From contig CAJFCJ010000013.1 in NCBI GenBank assembly GCA_904063045.1, positions 1,532,156 to 1,596,155 of the forward strand: a DNA stretch of 64,000 nucleotides, in the 5' to 3' direction. Under the pieces are notes generated by a model. That model saw only the letters and a list, made by a program, of their open reading frames with translations. It was not told the origin of the DNA and did not search any database. Source of the stretch: Dimorphilus gyrociliatus. Its lineage: Eukaryota > Annelida > Polychaeta > Dinophilidae. Numbering within the stretch: the stretch's first letter is position 1; each line of letters starts with the position of its first letter. Positions 10,901 through 25,800 of this stretch are shown here, one piece after another. Both the position numbers and the translations under genes were made by a program.

Positions 10901-13900
10901 CAAAAAAGATGATACCATAGGGAAGAACATTAGACGGTATATTCAACCAAGGTAAAGTGGTATTAATCTTAAATAATTCCACGCCATCCTTAAAGACTTT
11001 CCACTTAATATCTAAAGGATAGGCTTCTGTACAACGACTTTCTATGATTGTTTGTAAAGATAGTTTTTCCGATCTAAATACAACTAAGGCCTCGTCCAAA
11101 GTTTTACCAATACCACTAATGTCTACAAATGGTTTCTGACATTCTATAACTCTTACTGATAAACGTTTGGTTATTCTGGAAACGCTATTAAAGCCATAAA
11201 CGAAAATATTATATAAGCCAGCTTTTCTCCAAATATGATTATGAGTTAATTTATTCCTCTCGTAATTAAACTCCTTTAAAATAGCATTAGCGTCATTCTG
11301 TCTACAAGATTCTCTACCATATATGTATCTTGGACCCGAATCGTCAAAATCCCATATAAGACAGGGCTCTAATCCGAGATTTGAATAGCTAAATTGAAAT
11401 TGAAGTGGCGATCCGACTAAAGGCGTATTCATTAATTGAAGTTTTATCCCTTCAATCCTCTCTTCAATGCTAAACGCTAACCATTTACTAACAGAACAGA
11501 AATTATTCTGAAATTTAGCAGTGATATTGTATTTTCCTTGATTTTTGAATATTTTCTCAAAGATAGCTTGATTTTCTTCCATTTTAATGATATTTTCAAA
11601 ATTATTGTTTATATATATGGCTAAAGTTACGTTAGATCCTTCAGTGATGTTTAACGTGAACTGAATTAAACTTCCAGGTGTAAAATTTGCCGATTTCAAC
11701 AGGAATAGCGGATTCTTGATACATTCTCCAACTTGGATAATTACATTTCTAGTTATAGAGCTAATCTTATTACTAATAATCGCTTTAATATCATATTCTC
11801 TTTCGTATTTATACGAATGTTTAATTGTATAATTATTCGATATGTTTATATTAATATTATTAAATTCGTACAAACTACCATCTCCAGTTTGTAATTTAAT
11901 AGTTGCATCTTCTATAGATATTGATGAATTTTTCGTATAGAACTCAAAAGTAGCAGCTTCCCTAAACGAATTTAAATTATTTACGTCCATAAAAACTTCT
12001 TTAATTCTATCTTGAATGAAAATAGATTTCTCTACAGTCTTTTCTCCTAGTATATTCGTAACTTTAAGGGATAAATTAGTTTGTCCCAGATTATGGAATC
12101 TATAATTTAACCAATAATGTTTCTTATCGCTGTTGTCTCCTTTGTAAACGAATGTTTTAATATTTTTGATAAATTGAGATTTTAGTAGAGCTGTAAAATT
12201 TGATCCTTTTTCAATTATGACGCTTATATTAACAGTCTCTCCTTTTGGAAAATAATTCCCAATGAGTTTTATTGATATTGATTCAATTTCTCTAATTCTA
12301 ATTAATTCAATTGATTCGGATAGGAAGGATAAATGATTCCACGTAGTAAAATTATAAATATGTGAACCAACTTGCGACGGTGCCTGTATATCAATCTTAC
12401 TAGATTTATTACAATTTTCATTAATATTCCAAATAGAAATGTCTTTATACGTTAATCGACAAGACAGAGGATTTCCATCACTTATATTCCATCTTATTAT
12501 TGCTCTATCATCACTAAGAGAGCTATAAATAGTTTTAATAACTTCAATTTTCTTAATTAATTCTTCAACAAATAGGTTTTCGATAATTTTATCGATATCA
12601 GTAAATAAATTAAACGCTCGCAATCCTATCTTATAAACGCCAATTCTATTATAGGTAAAATTTATTGGAATTATATTATTTGTTGTAGCGTTTCTATAAG
12701 TGACGCTTTCTCTTTCGCCAAAATAATCGATTGATAATGATACATTAGAACCATCGGTTATTTGGCAAGATATTGTATAAGTTTGATTAAGAATTAGAGA
12801 TTTTGTCGGTAGAGAGAATGATAGAGAGGAAATTCCTTGTCCAACTTGAACAGTTTTAGACGTTGATGAATTACCAACTGGATTAGACGTTTGGATTGAT
12901 ATCTTATAATATCCATCTTCTTGATAAATATGGCTAATTTTGTAATTATATTCATCAATTTTCTCGACTGCGCTGGAGGCTTTTTCATCCCCGAATAACA
13001 CTATTATTTCCATATCTGAGGGAAATGCGTACAAGCTAGGAAAAGCCAGAAATATTTCGACAGGCATCCAATGATAAGAGACATTATCAGCCATTATATT
13101 AAAGTCAATAACGTCGTTAAACGTTTGGAAATATATAGATTTGCTGGCGTTACCTAAAGAATTCCAACAATTTATCGTTAACCTATAATACCCTGGCTGA
13201 GGTCCTTGGATCGAAAATTTCATTTCATAATCTTTACCATCCTCTATACGGAATGCAGTCGGAATTTTAAGAGTAGAATTCGTTAATATTTCAACATTAA
13301 TATTAATTCCGAATTTAAAGCTTAAAGTGCAATTTACGGTTTCATTCGTCTTAAATAGGGCTTTTGGTAATTGTAGATTGAGACCTTCAATCCTTTTTGT
13401 AACTGTTAAATTCTTTGAAAACGTTATAAGGTTGCTCACTTTATTGTCAATGAATAATTTAAATTCTGGACGGTATGACAGTAAATAACTACTGGCATTT
13501 ACTGAAAAATGAGTATCGTTCTCTTTTTCAACAAAAACTGGCATATTATCAATATAGGCTGTAGCGTTTATTGGATAACCTTGACTTATTTTCCAACGTA
13601 TTATTTTAGAATCTGTTAAATCGAAAATAAATGGTCCTATCGGTTGAAAATCTTGAATTTCTTTTTGAATTTCAACAGTTGTATTATACTTTGATGTAAC
13701 AATTCCAAAATTATTTGATACTACTAAAGTAATATTAAATATTCCTATTGGATTATTTTGAAAATAGTATTGAAAATATCCATTTACAAGACCATTATGG
13801 GATTTTATTTTCATTATTGAGCCTAAAAACACTCGAGATTTAACATTACTTCCATCTGTAATTCGTATACCGATATTTATCGTATCGGACGTTTTAGCTA

Positions 13901-16900
13901 TTAAAGGCGTCACCTGATCTATAGAAATATTTCCAATAGGCGTTCCAATTCGTATAATTTCATCGTTTATTATCTGCTTAGTCGAAACTCTATTAGACAT
14001 TTCCGCCTTAAAATAGTAAAAACCATCTTGATTAATTGGTGTACAAGTTAATTTCTCATAATTAAATTCATTTATAAAGGAAGTTTGGCAAATGTCGAAC
14101 GATGGAGAATCGAATTTCTTATATTGTAAAATAACTGTTACATTTGTAGCTAGATTATCGGATGTTAAATTGACATTTATCCCTTTTTGATAATGGGTAA
14201 CATTAAAAGCATCCAAAGAGGCATTCCCCAAAGGAATTTGAATAAAGATATATTCACTAAGAGCGTTAATAGAAGATAAATCATTTCTGGCACTTCCGTT
14301 GATTAAATAATAACCGGGGGAGGAGAAATTTGTTTGATACTTATTGATCATTTCAACTTGATCTCCAGGAATAAATTTACTAATTGAATATGATTCGAAA
14401 GAAATATCTTGCCATACATTTGAACCAGTTAAATTAATAAAAACGTCAAAAGTTTCATTAGTTTTGTAATAGGATCCGTTAGAATATATTCTGAAATAAC
14501 TTATCTTCCTTTCAATCCTTGCAGTAGCATTAACGTATGCTGTTGAATAATTATTTTTGGCGTATATATCTATTATATAGCTATCAGTTTCATTCATAAA
14601 ATTATCGAAAAGATAAAAATTATCCCATGTTTTTACTATAAAACTCTCATTTACATGTAATGAATATTCAATTAAATTCCCTGATTCAACTTTCCAACTA
14701 ATATTCTTCGGGTCATTTATGTCCATTAACCAAAATGGTTGAATTGTAAGATTCTTTATTGTTTCAATTATGGAAATGTTTAACGAAACTTCCTCCTTTG
14801 ATATTTTATTATTGCAGATCAACTTTAATTCGTTTAGTCCTCTTTTCGTAAAATTTTCAACGTATGTTGTGATTTTTGTTAAATTCTTTACAAACATACT
14901 TCCCTGGAGAATGTTATTAATAAATATTGAACAATTTGCCATAGTTCCACCCCCAATTGCAGAGTATGTGAACGTTTGCGTCGAATTAAATTCAAATGTC
15001 GTTGGACCTTGAATTGTTAAATTTCTAATCAACTCTCTAGGAGTGATAACCTGTATTGTTTGTCTTAGAATTACATCATTCTTTTCATTTCTAGCCAGAC
15101 TTTCAATTATAAATTCGCCAGTAATTGAATATTTATATTCAAAATCACGAATATATGTAAAATGGATGACGTCATTCGTTAAATTAATTCTAAACATGGC
15201 AAAAGTATTTTCGTTAGTTGTCAAGTTGAACGTAAACGTCTCGTTAACATTTATAAAAATTTCATTGTCAATTGAGTAGTGATCGTTGACAGTTGCGTTA
15301 AAATTGATTATCCTCTCCGGATTAATGAATGGTAGAAAGGCGCAAGTTCTGTATACTGTTGAATAAGATCCATTGCAGACGCTATAATTAATTAAAGTTA
15401 GATTGGAACAATAACAAGAGTTGGTATCGCTTAGTAAACTCTTTTCACTATTTATCTTGCAGTTTCTCCTACATTCCAATGAATTATTTACTTGTCCCAT
15501 CAAAGTCCAATCTGAAGATATCGTTGACAAACAACCAATCTCATAATGGATTTCATTATTAACATTCTCAATCAATTCACTCTTCCCATTCAATATTTCC
15601 AATTCATCAATTTCAAATTCTGATGATCCATCACCAATGATGATATCTTGAACTGTATAAAGTTTATCATCTAATTTCGGTATTGGCGTTAACCTTTCCA
15701 AAAGTAAACCGTCAACGTAAACGCTAAGATCGTCTTGTAAATTCCACGATAAGAATAAATGGAAATAGACGCCGAACTTTACGCGATAAATTGAAGTCCA
15801 AACCTTGTTTGAAGATATTATCTGATAAAAAAACGAAAACATTTATAATAATTTATAGTTTTTGCTGTATATTGCTGTATTTTAGATAGAACCTCAATTT
15901 TGCAGTATTTTCTTAAAGGTAAACTTTCGTTAAAAATATCACAAACGAAGTTTACTAAACTAGAATTTAAGATAACAGTTTTATTATAGTTTTCATCCAA
16001 TTTTACAAAGACGGATAAGGAAAAACCAGAGCATAACGTAATATCTCTAAAGCAAGTATCTTTCAGTAAATTATCAATTTTAAACTGCCCATTTAATGAA
16101 AATTTAGTGGCATCTTTTGAAAATAATCCCGATTTAACCAACAGTCCAGACGTTGAGTTTGTACCAGACGTCTGTTGGCCATTAAGAAATCCATATGAAT
16201 TGTCCATACTAAATGATAAATTCCTATTCCATATTAATCCCTTTTCTAAAAAAGAAAGAGAATAGACATTTTAATTGAACAAGATGATCTAATTATTCTT
16301 TATAGTTTACCATATGTATCATTTATAATTCGATAATTTAAAGAGCTTTCATCAAATTTCAATTCGTCTATGATTAAATTTCCTCCAATTCGAAGTGGAG
16401 ATGGTTGATGAGCACTTCCGCTAGATATTATTTTTGATAAATTTCCATTTGTTATTAAGATATTGTTTATAAACAAGACAATTGAATCATTATTATAGCT
16501 AAGAGCAATATGATTCCACTCTAAAATATTAAATGTCGTCTGAATTAATAGCGTTTCAGTTTCTTCTCGAATCTTTATAATTATCATCTTATCATTTCTG
16601 TTATAAGAGAAGATAACCGAATTGGATATTTCTAATAGGAGATTCTCGGTTGAAGTTGTCTGTCTTAAATTAATCCAGAATGATAAGGTAAAACCTTCGA
16701 AACACCAAGCAATTGTTGATAAGCATTCTGTTGAATATTTTACAAAAGTTTCTGTTGTTTCATTAACTAAAATTGCTTTTCCAATAAGGCCGTCTACTAA
16801 TTTACCAGAATCCTTCCATTTAATAGGATAAGTTACATTATCCATTGGAAAGCTATAGCTACGCCTATATTGACTGGATAACAGTTTGGATACACTTTGA

Positions 16901-19900
16901 TTTACGGAAGTTGTAAAAAGATGTAAATCATCAACTCCTAATTGATTACCATTGAAAGTTAATATTGAAGTAAAATCGTTATTAGTACTGTTTGTAACGT
17001 AGGAAGAGTTCACTAATCTTCCATTAACTAAAACTTCTACCATTGTAGAATTTAAGGTTATGAATAAATGATGCCAACTACCTTTTGACGTATGGAAATA
17101 TAGTATATCATTAAAATATATAGATGATAGAGTAACTGTTGAATCACCATCGTAATTCAATTTAATATTCTTTCCTAATTGAAAGAATTGACTTGCAGTC
17201 TCCTCCATATTGAATTTATACCAGAAAGCAATCGTAAAACCATTTGGACAAAATGATAAACTAACTGGACAAGTTACTCTATGTCCCATTAAAAGTTCAT
17301 CTACTTGAAGACCATTTTCAATGGGTTCGTTAATCTGTTTCAAATTGGTACCGTTCCAATAAGTTGGTAAAGCTGTTAAATTATCAAAAGAAAAATGGAA
17401 ATAATCGATTTGTAAGCTTTGGTATATTTTTAATCTGTTTTCTTTAGTATAAATAACATTTTGTGAAAAGTAAAATTCGTCCATGTAGAAAGAATTATCT
17501 GTTAAATTCCTACCAATGCCTAATCGATTGAAGGAACAACCGTATATAACACAACTGTGTGTTTTATCAGTCATCGTCTTATATTCTCCATTCATTGTTA
17601 TCGTATCAATATTATTTAAATATAATTTTGAACCAAGAATCGGATGCCAGGAAACCATAATATGAATCCAATTATCAATTGATGTTTCAATAGAATTCTC
17701 CCAATAGTTACCTTCTTGATAAACGGCAAAGATAATTTTTCCAGATTTATACTCAATTTGAAATCCATCCGGATTTAGATTTAACATTATTGTCTGCTGA
17801 TTATATATTTTCTGGGGATATTTTACCCAAAAAGCTAGTGAAAAACCCATAATACAATCGTTAATATTCTTGAAACATTTGACATTCCTTTTCGTTGAAT
17901 CAATAGTCAAACCATTACTATCTACTTTCCAACAAGTATGCCCTTCATCTTCAACTTTTATAAAATTTGTTGGATGATATATAAAACGCTGATCCATATT
18001 GTTTGTATCGGAATCGTCTAAAGGAAAATAAAAACCCAACGGACCATCGTCTATCCCTATAAGAGGACTTACTTTCCAAGCAAAACCAGTTGTAATACTA
18101 TGAGATTCTTGCACTCTAACGGCTTTAAAAGGTACCTCACTATTCGAAATACTTTCCTCTTTTGTATGATCAAAATAAACTGAACCCTCATCAGTCGTAT
18201 TTGAATTAATGCCATCGCAATTGCAAGGAGCATTAACGTTTTCACATTCATTCTTATTCCTACAAGGACACGTACCAGCGCTTATAGCTCCCGGTAATTT
18301 TTCCTCTCTTCTACTTATTGTTTCGTAGTAAGTATTTGACAAAGTGTTAAATAATTGAAAATTTTCTAAACACTTTATTGTAAAATATTGTAAAGATTTC
18401 TTTGAAGTGAGAAGAAGATGCTGCACAGCACCTCTAAAGCTGGAGGTAGAATAAAAATCTGAATACTTTATTTCAGTCGTTATGGAAGTCCAATTGTGGC
18501 CAACTGTACTTTCAAGTTCCGTTATAGTTTCTTTCTCTGTAGGAATACTATTGCTTTTAAATGAGAAACCATTTTAATTAGTTAAGAACCTTTATCTTCT
18601 GGAAATTTACATCTGTATTTATAACTTGAAAGCCTAAATATTTCAAATTCTTTAAAATATTCTTCATATCTGAAATCACTACATGTGACTCCAACTGAAA
18701 AAGATAAGAAAGATTGAATGAATCAAATTCCCATTCATTTTCTTACCATAAGTGAAATCAGATTGTCCTCTCTCTCTCTCATTATAATTTCCATCAAAAT
18801 ATAAAAAGAGATCATCTATAGCTGCCTTTCCTTTATCTGAGATTACATTATCGCTATAATCTGCTCCAAATACCATATAACCCTCATCGGAACTTGTCCA
18901 CTCTGTAACCTCATCATAACAGAGAGACCATTGCTTTTTCCTTTGAAGTTCAAATGTGATATTTTCAGCAATTTTAAACGCCGCATTATCAGTAATTACA
19001 GATATTTGAACAAGCAACCATTTATCATATTGAACGGGAGAAGATGCATAACAAACGTTTGTTTTTGATCTGGCAGTTATGTTAATATTTTGATCGGTAC
19101 TCGACACTTTTAGAAAAGTGAAATTTCCATTTCCAACCCAAAAGTGAGTGCCATAAGAAGAGGCGGATAATTTTAACCAAAACGAATAATGAAAGTATGC
19201 ATTTGCACAATATTCAGGATGTGTAAAACAATGTCTATAGTAAGTTGACGAAATAGCATATCCATCGCTTAGATTCAAGTAGTTATGAAACAATACAGAT
19301 CCATAATCCAATTTAGCATTTTCGTATAGTTTAAATTGAACAGGAGGTTGATTTTCATCAATATTCATTAAGTAATTTTTTTTACCCGATACGTAATTAT
19401 ATGAATCAACTGTTTCAAAACTACAAAATGTAACCGTATATGCATAAGTTCTAGCCGTTTCTCCAATAAATTTTGTATCGTTCAAAGGACTTTTCTCACT
19501 TGAGTTCGATACGTAAAGTTTATAGAACATGAAATCATTATGAGAGAATGTATAATTTGTTAGATAGCCAAGAGACTGCTTCAGTGGTTCTGTTCTCTCC
19601 TTATATGTTCTAGGTTTGCATATCTTCTCCTGACCAACTATAAATGAATTGATTCTTACTCTTAAGCCTATGGTTAATTCTTCGTGCGAAAAATGTAAAT
19701 GAAACCATTGGCCTAGTAATACTTCTCTTGAATATTCATAATAACAATACTTGGTTTGTAAACGAATAACAAGCATTTTGTTTAGAATATAGATTCCGTA
19801 GCCGTATTCATCGTCACTATAGCCTCCTCTATCAAAAATAACCCCATCTTCAACAGATCCAATATTCTCTGAAGACATTTTACAAATATATATATATATG

Positions 19901-19919
19901 TACTGTATATATATAAATG

Positions 19920-19963
<44 letters not shown>

Positions 19964-21859
19964 ATAAACCTGATATAAAGAGCCAAACTCCGAGAGAGAT
20001 ACCTTTTGAACAGTATCTGATGTTTTTTAAACAATTGCTGGTATTATATAATTTAATCTGTTCATAAGAATTCTTAACTATTCTGCTTGCAGAATAAAGA
20101 TGAGGTCCTTGGAAGAAAGGTGCACATTCTTGACATGAAACCTTACGTAAAGTTTCTGTACTATTGATTATTGAAAGGTAAGTACTGGTCAGAGAGATTT
20201 TTTCCTCTGTAATAGTTTCTAGAAAGGAGTAAACAAATTTAAATATGGGAAAATGATAAATTACTAGAATATTTTACCAAATCCTTGTTCAGCTGTGTTT
20301 GCATCAAATTTTTTACCGTAGAACTTAAAGCTATCAATCATATACGGAAAGCTTGTATTAGTTCCTATGAACAATAATGAATATAATATATAGTATAAAT
20401 AGATCAATTGTAATTGGAATACCTAAAACAAGATCTAAATTAAAGCTTTCTAATCTATCGCCAAGGTCATCATATTGATGATAAATGCTTTTGTCTTTCA
20501 GTATAAACCGTGTACCTATAAATTCCACTTTGTTTTCGAATGTTTTCTTAGTGAAAATTACATCTTTTAATTAGTCAACTTCTATAATTTATAATTTTTC
20601 CTTAACTTACAGAAAAACCTCCTAGTATGTGATCAAATGTTAATATAATCTCAAACCATTCAGGTTTTGATATTTCACCAATTCTATATTTTAGATAATG
20701 CTTCTTTTTAAAGATTATTAGAAAAAGATCGTATGCGTTCTTAGGAGTACCGTTATCTTCTGCTCGATCTATGTATATACCGAAACCAGTGAATGCCATA
20801 TTAAAATCTGAATTTCCAAATAGCCTCATTATTTCATGAGGAAAGATGGTAAAATCGACAACTTTAAACCAAAAATGGAGGGTAAACCCATCCGGACACC
20901 AAACTTCTTTGTCTTTACCTTGTCCAAAACAGTCAGGGAATGAACCAATATTTAAAACAGCATTTTTCATTTTAATTGCGGAATTTGATTTTCCTTCGGA
21001 AAGCTGCAAGTTGTAGGCAGGAGCCGAGACAAATGGTAATCCACTTAATATTGATCCTTCGTAGATATCATCAAAATTTAAGGTAATAACATTGTCAACA
21101 GGTTTTATTAGAGTATCTTTAAAATTTTCAAAAATATTATTATGAAAGGTAAATGACCTAAGATGAAATAGAGGTTGAATTACCTTGCATATTTAAGACA
21201 TCGCTAAAAGAAAATGATTTATCTCTAATAAATAATTCATCAATTTTAAATGAACCATTACATGTAGATCCAATTCTCAATCTACCTCCAAGCTCTGATG
21301 ATGAGGATGTTGTCTCCTCCTCTGTTATATTACGTAAGTTTGCATTCAACCATAAAAGTTGAAATTTATACTCTCTATTCCATGATCCAGCAACGTGCAT
21401 CCAATTGTTGATACCAGCTTGATCAGGTAAAAGTGTGCTTATCTCAAATTTACTTCCATTTCGAAAAACAGAAAAAGTAATTTTATGTTCATAAGAGTTA
21501 TATCTTATCTGAAAACCCATAGATGAAGCAGATTCATCTACAGTTGATAAGATTTCTAATGAAGAACCAGTTACATTTATCAAATACACCCAGAAACCAA
21601 ACGCAATACCATTTTCACAACTGTCCGGGTTAGTTATACAATTATCTCCCAATGACCAATTTCCAACAACTGGCAAACTTTCATTAAAGTTTACAAGCAA
21701 ACTATTTCCTTTTTTGCCAAGTGAACTACTGCTATAATTCGTTTGAATAGGTAAACTATTTGGCCCATTTGGAATGTCAAACGACCAATACCAGGATTTT
21801 CCATTGCAGTAGTAGATTGAAAAGAGAAAGGAGATTAAAAGAAAGTCTATCAAACGCAT
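4953..21859 (-). CDS. Giant polycystin-1-like receptor/channel with LamG array
   Basis: A PKD1-family membrane protein. Nineteen exons join in phase: 21859-21184, 21116-20611, 20546-20423, 20364-20278, 20218-20003, 19868-18747, 18694-18590, 18536-16311, 16245-15893, 15821-10307, 10229-10056, 10003-9408, 9349-9043, 8981-8736, 8671-8230, 8132-8032, 7960-6794, 6724-6589, 6511-4953. The sum is 15,658 nt, one base over a multiple of 3, matching a frameshift at 9253-9257; corrected length is about 5,218 residues. Order: signal peptide (MRLIDFLLISFLFSIYYCNG); about eight LamG/concanavalin-like modules to about residue 1870 (recurring C-x-GFxxxFWxK and W-H-x-x-x-SW); a Cys-rich WSC-like domain (about 1870-1945); many PKD/Ig-like repeats; REJ (from GGSGRAVRW); GAIN/GPS with intact CNHLT; PLAT; then the polycystin membrane region. 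No LRR, C-type lectin or C-terminal coiled coil is seen. The predicted pore-loop region lacks an obvious selectivity filter. Confidence 0.9.
9043..9349 (-). other. Polycystin exon 13 with apparent 1-base frameshift
   Basis: The upstream half reads RETSDLLLKMATKLSTIN and continues open to an A5 run (+ strand 9253-9257, T5 on the coding strand), after which that frame stops. The downstream half (DIIYSPIIYCIIVKNTSE and on) is open in the adjacent frame and splices in phase to the next exon. Removing one base of the run joins both halves and makes the total coding length divisible by 3. It could be a sequencing/assembly indel, a polymorphism or a real lesion. Confidence 0.75.
19921..19962. repeat. 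(TA)n-(GA)n compound microsatellite in a polycystin intron
   Basis: About ten TA units run straight into about twelve GA units, within the intron between the exons ending at 20003 and starting at 19868. It lengthens that intron to 134 bp. Confidence 0.85.
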
Positions 21860-22810
21860 ACTATCGTCTTATGAAATTGATACAAGAGTTGCCATATTTA
21901 AACGACAAGTCATTAATATTTTACTCCGCGTTTTGTATTCAATATTATTATTTTATTCATTAACAACGTCTAATAGATTTCTTTCAATTTTACATTAATT
22001 AAGAACAAAGGGTATTTTCATTATTCAAATATATAAAATACAATGGTTTCCCAAGAGACAAAAATGAAAAACGTTAGTATAGAGATAAGAAGAGAGACAG
22101 AAAGAGAGAGACGGAGGGAACAATCTAATATAAAGTTTCATTTTACGATATCTTTAAATATCTTAATGTAACTTTCTCCAGAGTTGATACGATTCTCTGC
22201 AGATGTATTGTTATATTTGTGCATTATCTAATGTATTTATCATTCATTCATAAATGAAGTAATTCGTAGGCGTTTCTAAATTGTTTGAAACCATTATAGA
22301 CACACATGTATATTAGATTATATTAAAGAAGTCTTCCAAGAACTCTTAAAGTTTTGATATCTAGTTGGAAAAGAGAAAGAAAAGAGTACAAGTAGGTTCA
22401 ATAAATACAAATTAAATATCTAAAAGTGTGGGCAATTGTTGTGCAATTAGCTGTATTTGCTTTTGCCCGATGATTTGATTAATGATAATAAAAACCTGGT
22501 TCAACCGTAATATCTGTAATAACGTTTTTTTATTGTTATACATTTCATTATAAACAATAATATTAATATGTTTGCTTTTTTTATTAAAATAGAATTTAAT
22601 GTATATTAGTCTAATAAATAAGACGTTATTTTCTGATAAATATATATATAAGTGAAAAATTAGAGTAAACTTATGCAAGAGTTGCTTGTTTTTTATTAAC
22701 TTCCTTACCCAAACCCTATTTCTCCCAAGTCACCTCCTTCCCCCACCCCTTTCCCTCTTGTGATTTTGAAACATCTATTACATCATCAGTTAGTCCTTCG
22801 TTATGTAACG
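21860..22810. other. Intergenic: polycystin upstream region and TPCN1 3' region
   Basis: Tandem spacer between two - strand genes. It should hold the polycystin promoter (just above 21859) and the TPCN1 3' UTR (below 22811). The short ORF at 22412-22678 is low-complexity AT-rich sequence and is not called as a gene. A C-rich polypyrimidine stretch lies at about 22715-22760. Confidence 0.5.
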
Positions 22811-25800
22811 TTATGCTAAGTGGGCTCCTTCGTCAGTTCCATTTGCTAAATGATCAACTAAAACTTGAGTGGGTCTTGAATTATTTTCTAATTTAAGTCG
22901 TTCTTCTTCCAACCACTCTACAACTTCGTCGCTATACATTCTCAGCCCAAAATCATCTTTGCTTTGGACTTTTTCGCCCACGAATTTATGAGACATCGAA
23001 TTCTAGTTGAAGAGATAAAAAGAAGTGTTTTTACTACTATTATAACCTTTATATATATTATTATATATCAAAAACCTCATCAGTATTTGGCTCCGCGTAT
23101 AAAGGCTTTAACATTAAAAGAGCATCTTCACATAACTGCAGTTCCTTTTCTGTTAGAGTTTGAACGACTTGAAATCGAACGTGATCTTCAATATGATAAT
23201 CTTCTTCGTCTTCTACTTCAGACATTCGCTTCTTGTATTTTATACGGAACATAAAAGATTCAAGTATAAATGCAACAATTACAGTTAAAACAACCTGTGA
23301 AAGAAAAAAATAAAGAATTAATATATAAAATAGATATTAATATATAAATGTATTACCATTGTTGCAATATAAAAAACCATAAAATAAATTCGATACCATT
23401 CGCTAGTCACAAATGCATATCCGTTCTAAAAAATAAAAAACTCATTTAATTAAGAATATATTCCTTAAGAGAAGTTATTTCTAAACGAATTAATCAATTA
23501 ATTACCATTATAATATACCAATTATTTACAACGGTTAATTCGAATAAGGTCACTTTGTAAGGTAAAAAAAAAGTAATAAGATATTATTAAAATATAAATT
23601 GAAAAAAAAGTTTATTTGATATTCATTTAAAAATCCTACCGGAACTGGCTAATATATTTTCAAAATTATTTAAATAATAATATCCAGTATTATTATTTTC
23701 TGCATATCTATATGCATATTGTATTTCGACGCTTGTATTCCTTAAAAAATAATATAATAATTAAAAATAAAGACTTTTTTAATTCATTTTTTCAATATTT
23801 TACCTGCAGCAATCTTTCATTTCGTATTTTGAGAATAATTCCATACCAACTATTGCAAACGAATAGAATAATAATATCATAACTATGGCAATGCTGTGTA
23901 AAAATATATATATCTATGTATGTAGGACTACTTTATTTTGAAAAGATTTATTACTTAAACATTCTATCGCCAAGAACACTGACAGTTCCAAGGACTTCTC
24001 TATATCTTGATTTTAATTTAAACAATCTGAAAGAAAAACATTTATAAAGGACAAAAAAAAAAGAACAATATCTTTTACCTTAGTAATCTTAATGGCCTCA
24101 AAATGATAATATACGTTAGAGTTGGTTTTGCATAGGCGATAAAACCTCCGATAAAACCCAAAATTGTTACTACGCAATCAAACCTTTAGAAAAGAAATGA
24201 ATTAACCAAGTAAAAAAAATGAAGAAAGTAGCCCACCTATTCCAGCCCGATTTAAAATATTCTACAGGTCCTAAACCAAGCAATTTCATTGACATTTCAA
24301 CAACGTAGACTATAGGCGGAAGGAAGAAAAAAAATTAAATTATCCATTCGTCAAAAAAAAAAAACAATAACAAAAGTAGAAAAAGAAACTACTTACTCGA
24401 CACAAATATTAAAGTATATGCTTCGTGTTCAATAGCTTTTTCCTCTTGTTCAAAATTTCTAGACTTTTGAAATCTTATCGACAATCTTATTGTATTTATA
24501 AAAAAGAAAGCGAAATTTGCAGCAATAACAACATCTGTTAAAATATATTAATGAATTTAGTGAACTGATAAAGGTATTAATGGAAAATATTTTAAAACGT
24601 ACAAACTCCAATATCGAAGCATTTCATTTTGACAATTTTACGTAAAATTTTACATATGAACTTAAAAGGTTGAAAAAAATTATTGAACCATGGTCCTTTA
24701 CGTTCAATTAAAAGCTGTAAAGAGAATAAAAGACAAATTAAAAAGCATAAGAAAATGCTTGAAAAATCAATAATGGATTTATCACGTTATTATAAATAAT
24801 TAAGAGAAATGAAAAGGTTATTATTGAATCAAGTATCTTTTTTTTTAATGGTATAGGCCTTATTTTGAAAAGTCATCAAACAATGAACTAATTTTAGCTT
24901 GCAACATTCTTAGAAAAATTAATTAACAAAGTTAATCAAAGAAAACATTCTATTATTCTTTAATAATGTTAAAACTAACCTTCCATTTTAAGCCAATCAT
25001 TTCGAATACACATAAAAATTCCTCCAGGTTTAATGTCCCATTACCCGACTTATTTAGTGTCTTAAACGATAAGTAAACGCTTTTTCGATCTATAATTGAC
25101 GGCGAAAAAAAAACAAAACAGGGACAATAATTAATAACAGTAATAATTTAAATATAATTATATTTTTCTAACCCATATAGGGATTAAAGTAATGCATAAT
25201 TTTGCTATATTGACATAAATTCATAGTATCGCTTCCCTGTTTAGAAAAAGTAAAAGAGTTCAAGCATTGTCCTAGTTAATATGTAAAACAAAAACAAAAA
25301 AGGTCACCTACTAATAATGAGAAAGCTTTTCTGCAAGAAGTTCTCTTGTGAAGAAGTAACTTTTTCAACTTTAACTTCTCCTGATTACTAAAAACGTTAT
25401 AGGCAACTGCTAGCATCTAATTTTTAATTAATAATAAGAAAAAATTAAAAGAATTAATAATAAATATTAATAATCAATTACCAAATTCATCAAAAAATAT
25501 AATTCAATAGCTAAATATACAATAAAGAATGCAGCGTTTATTCTGTGAGCATTATAGGCGGGCATCATGACATCTGGATAGCTGGGAAGAGATTTTAGTT
25601 TGAAAAAGTAAAGAATAAAGGAATAATTTTAAAGATGTATAACATACTTTGCAGTTGTTAGCAGAACAAAGAGGCTAACAAAACTTTGTTGAATAGAATC
25701 GAAGTACTATAGAGAAACAATTTGATACAACGCAATATATAGATTACATCATTTACTTACGTCGTTATGAGGGATATCAGCAAATAAATAAAAACCTATA

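Noticed and set aside
21119-21170. A 24-bp intron ending at TTCATCTTAG in polycystin intron 1
   Set aside because: Too short and out of phase; AG at 21117 gives a normal 67-bp intron in phase.
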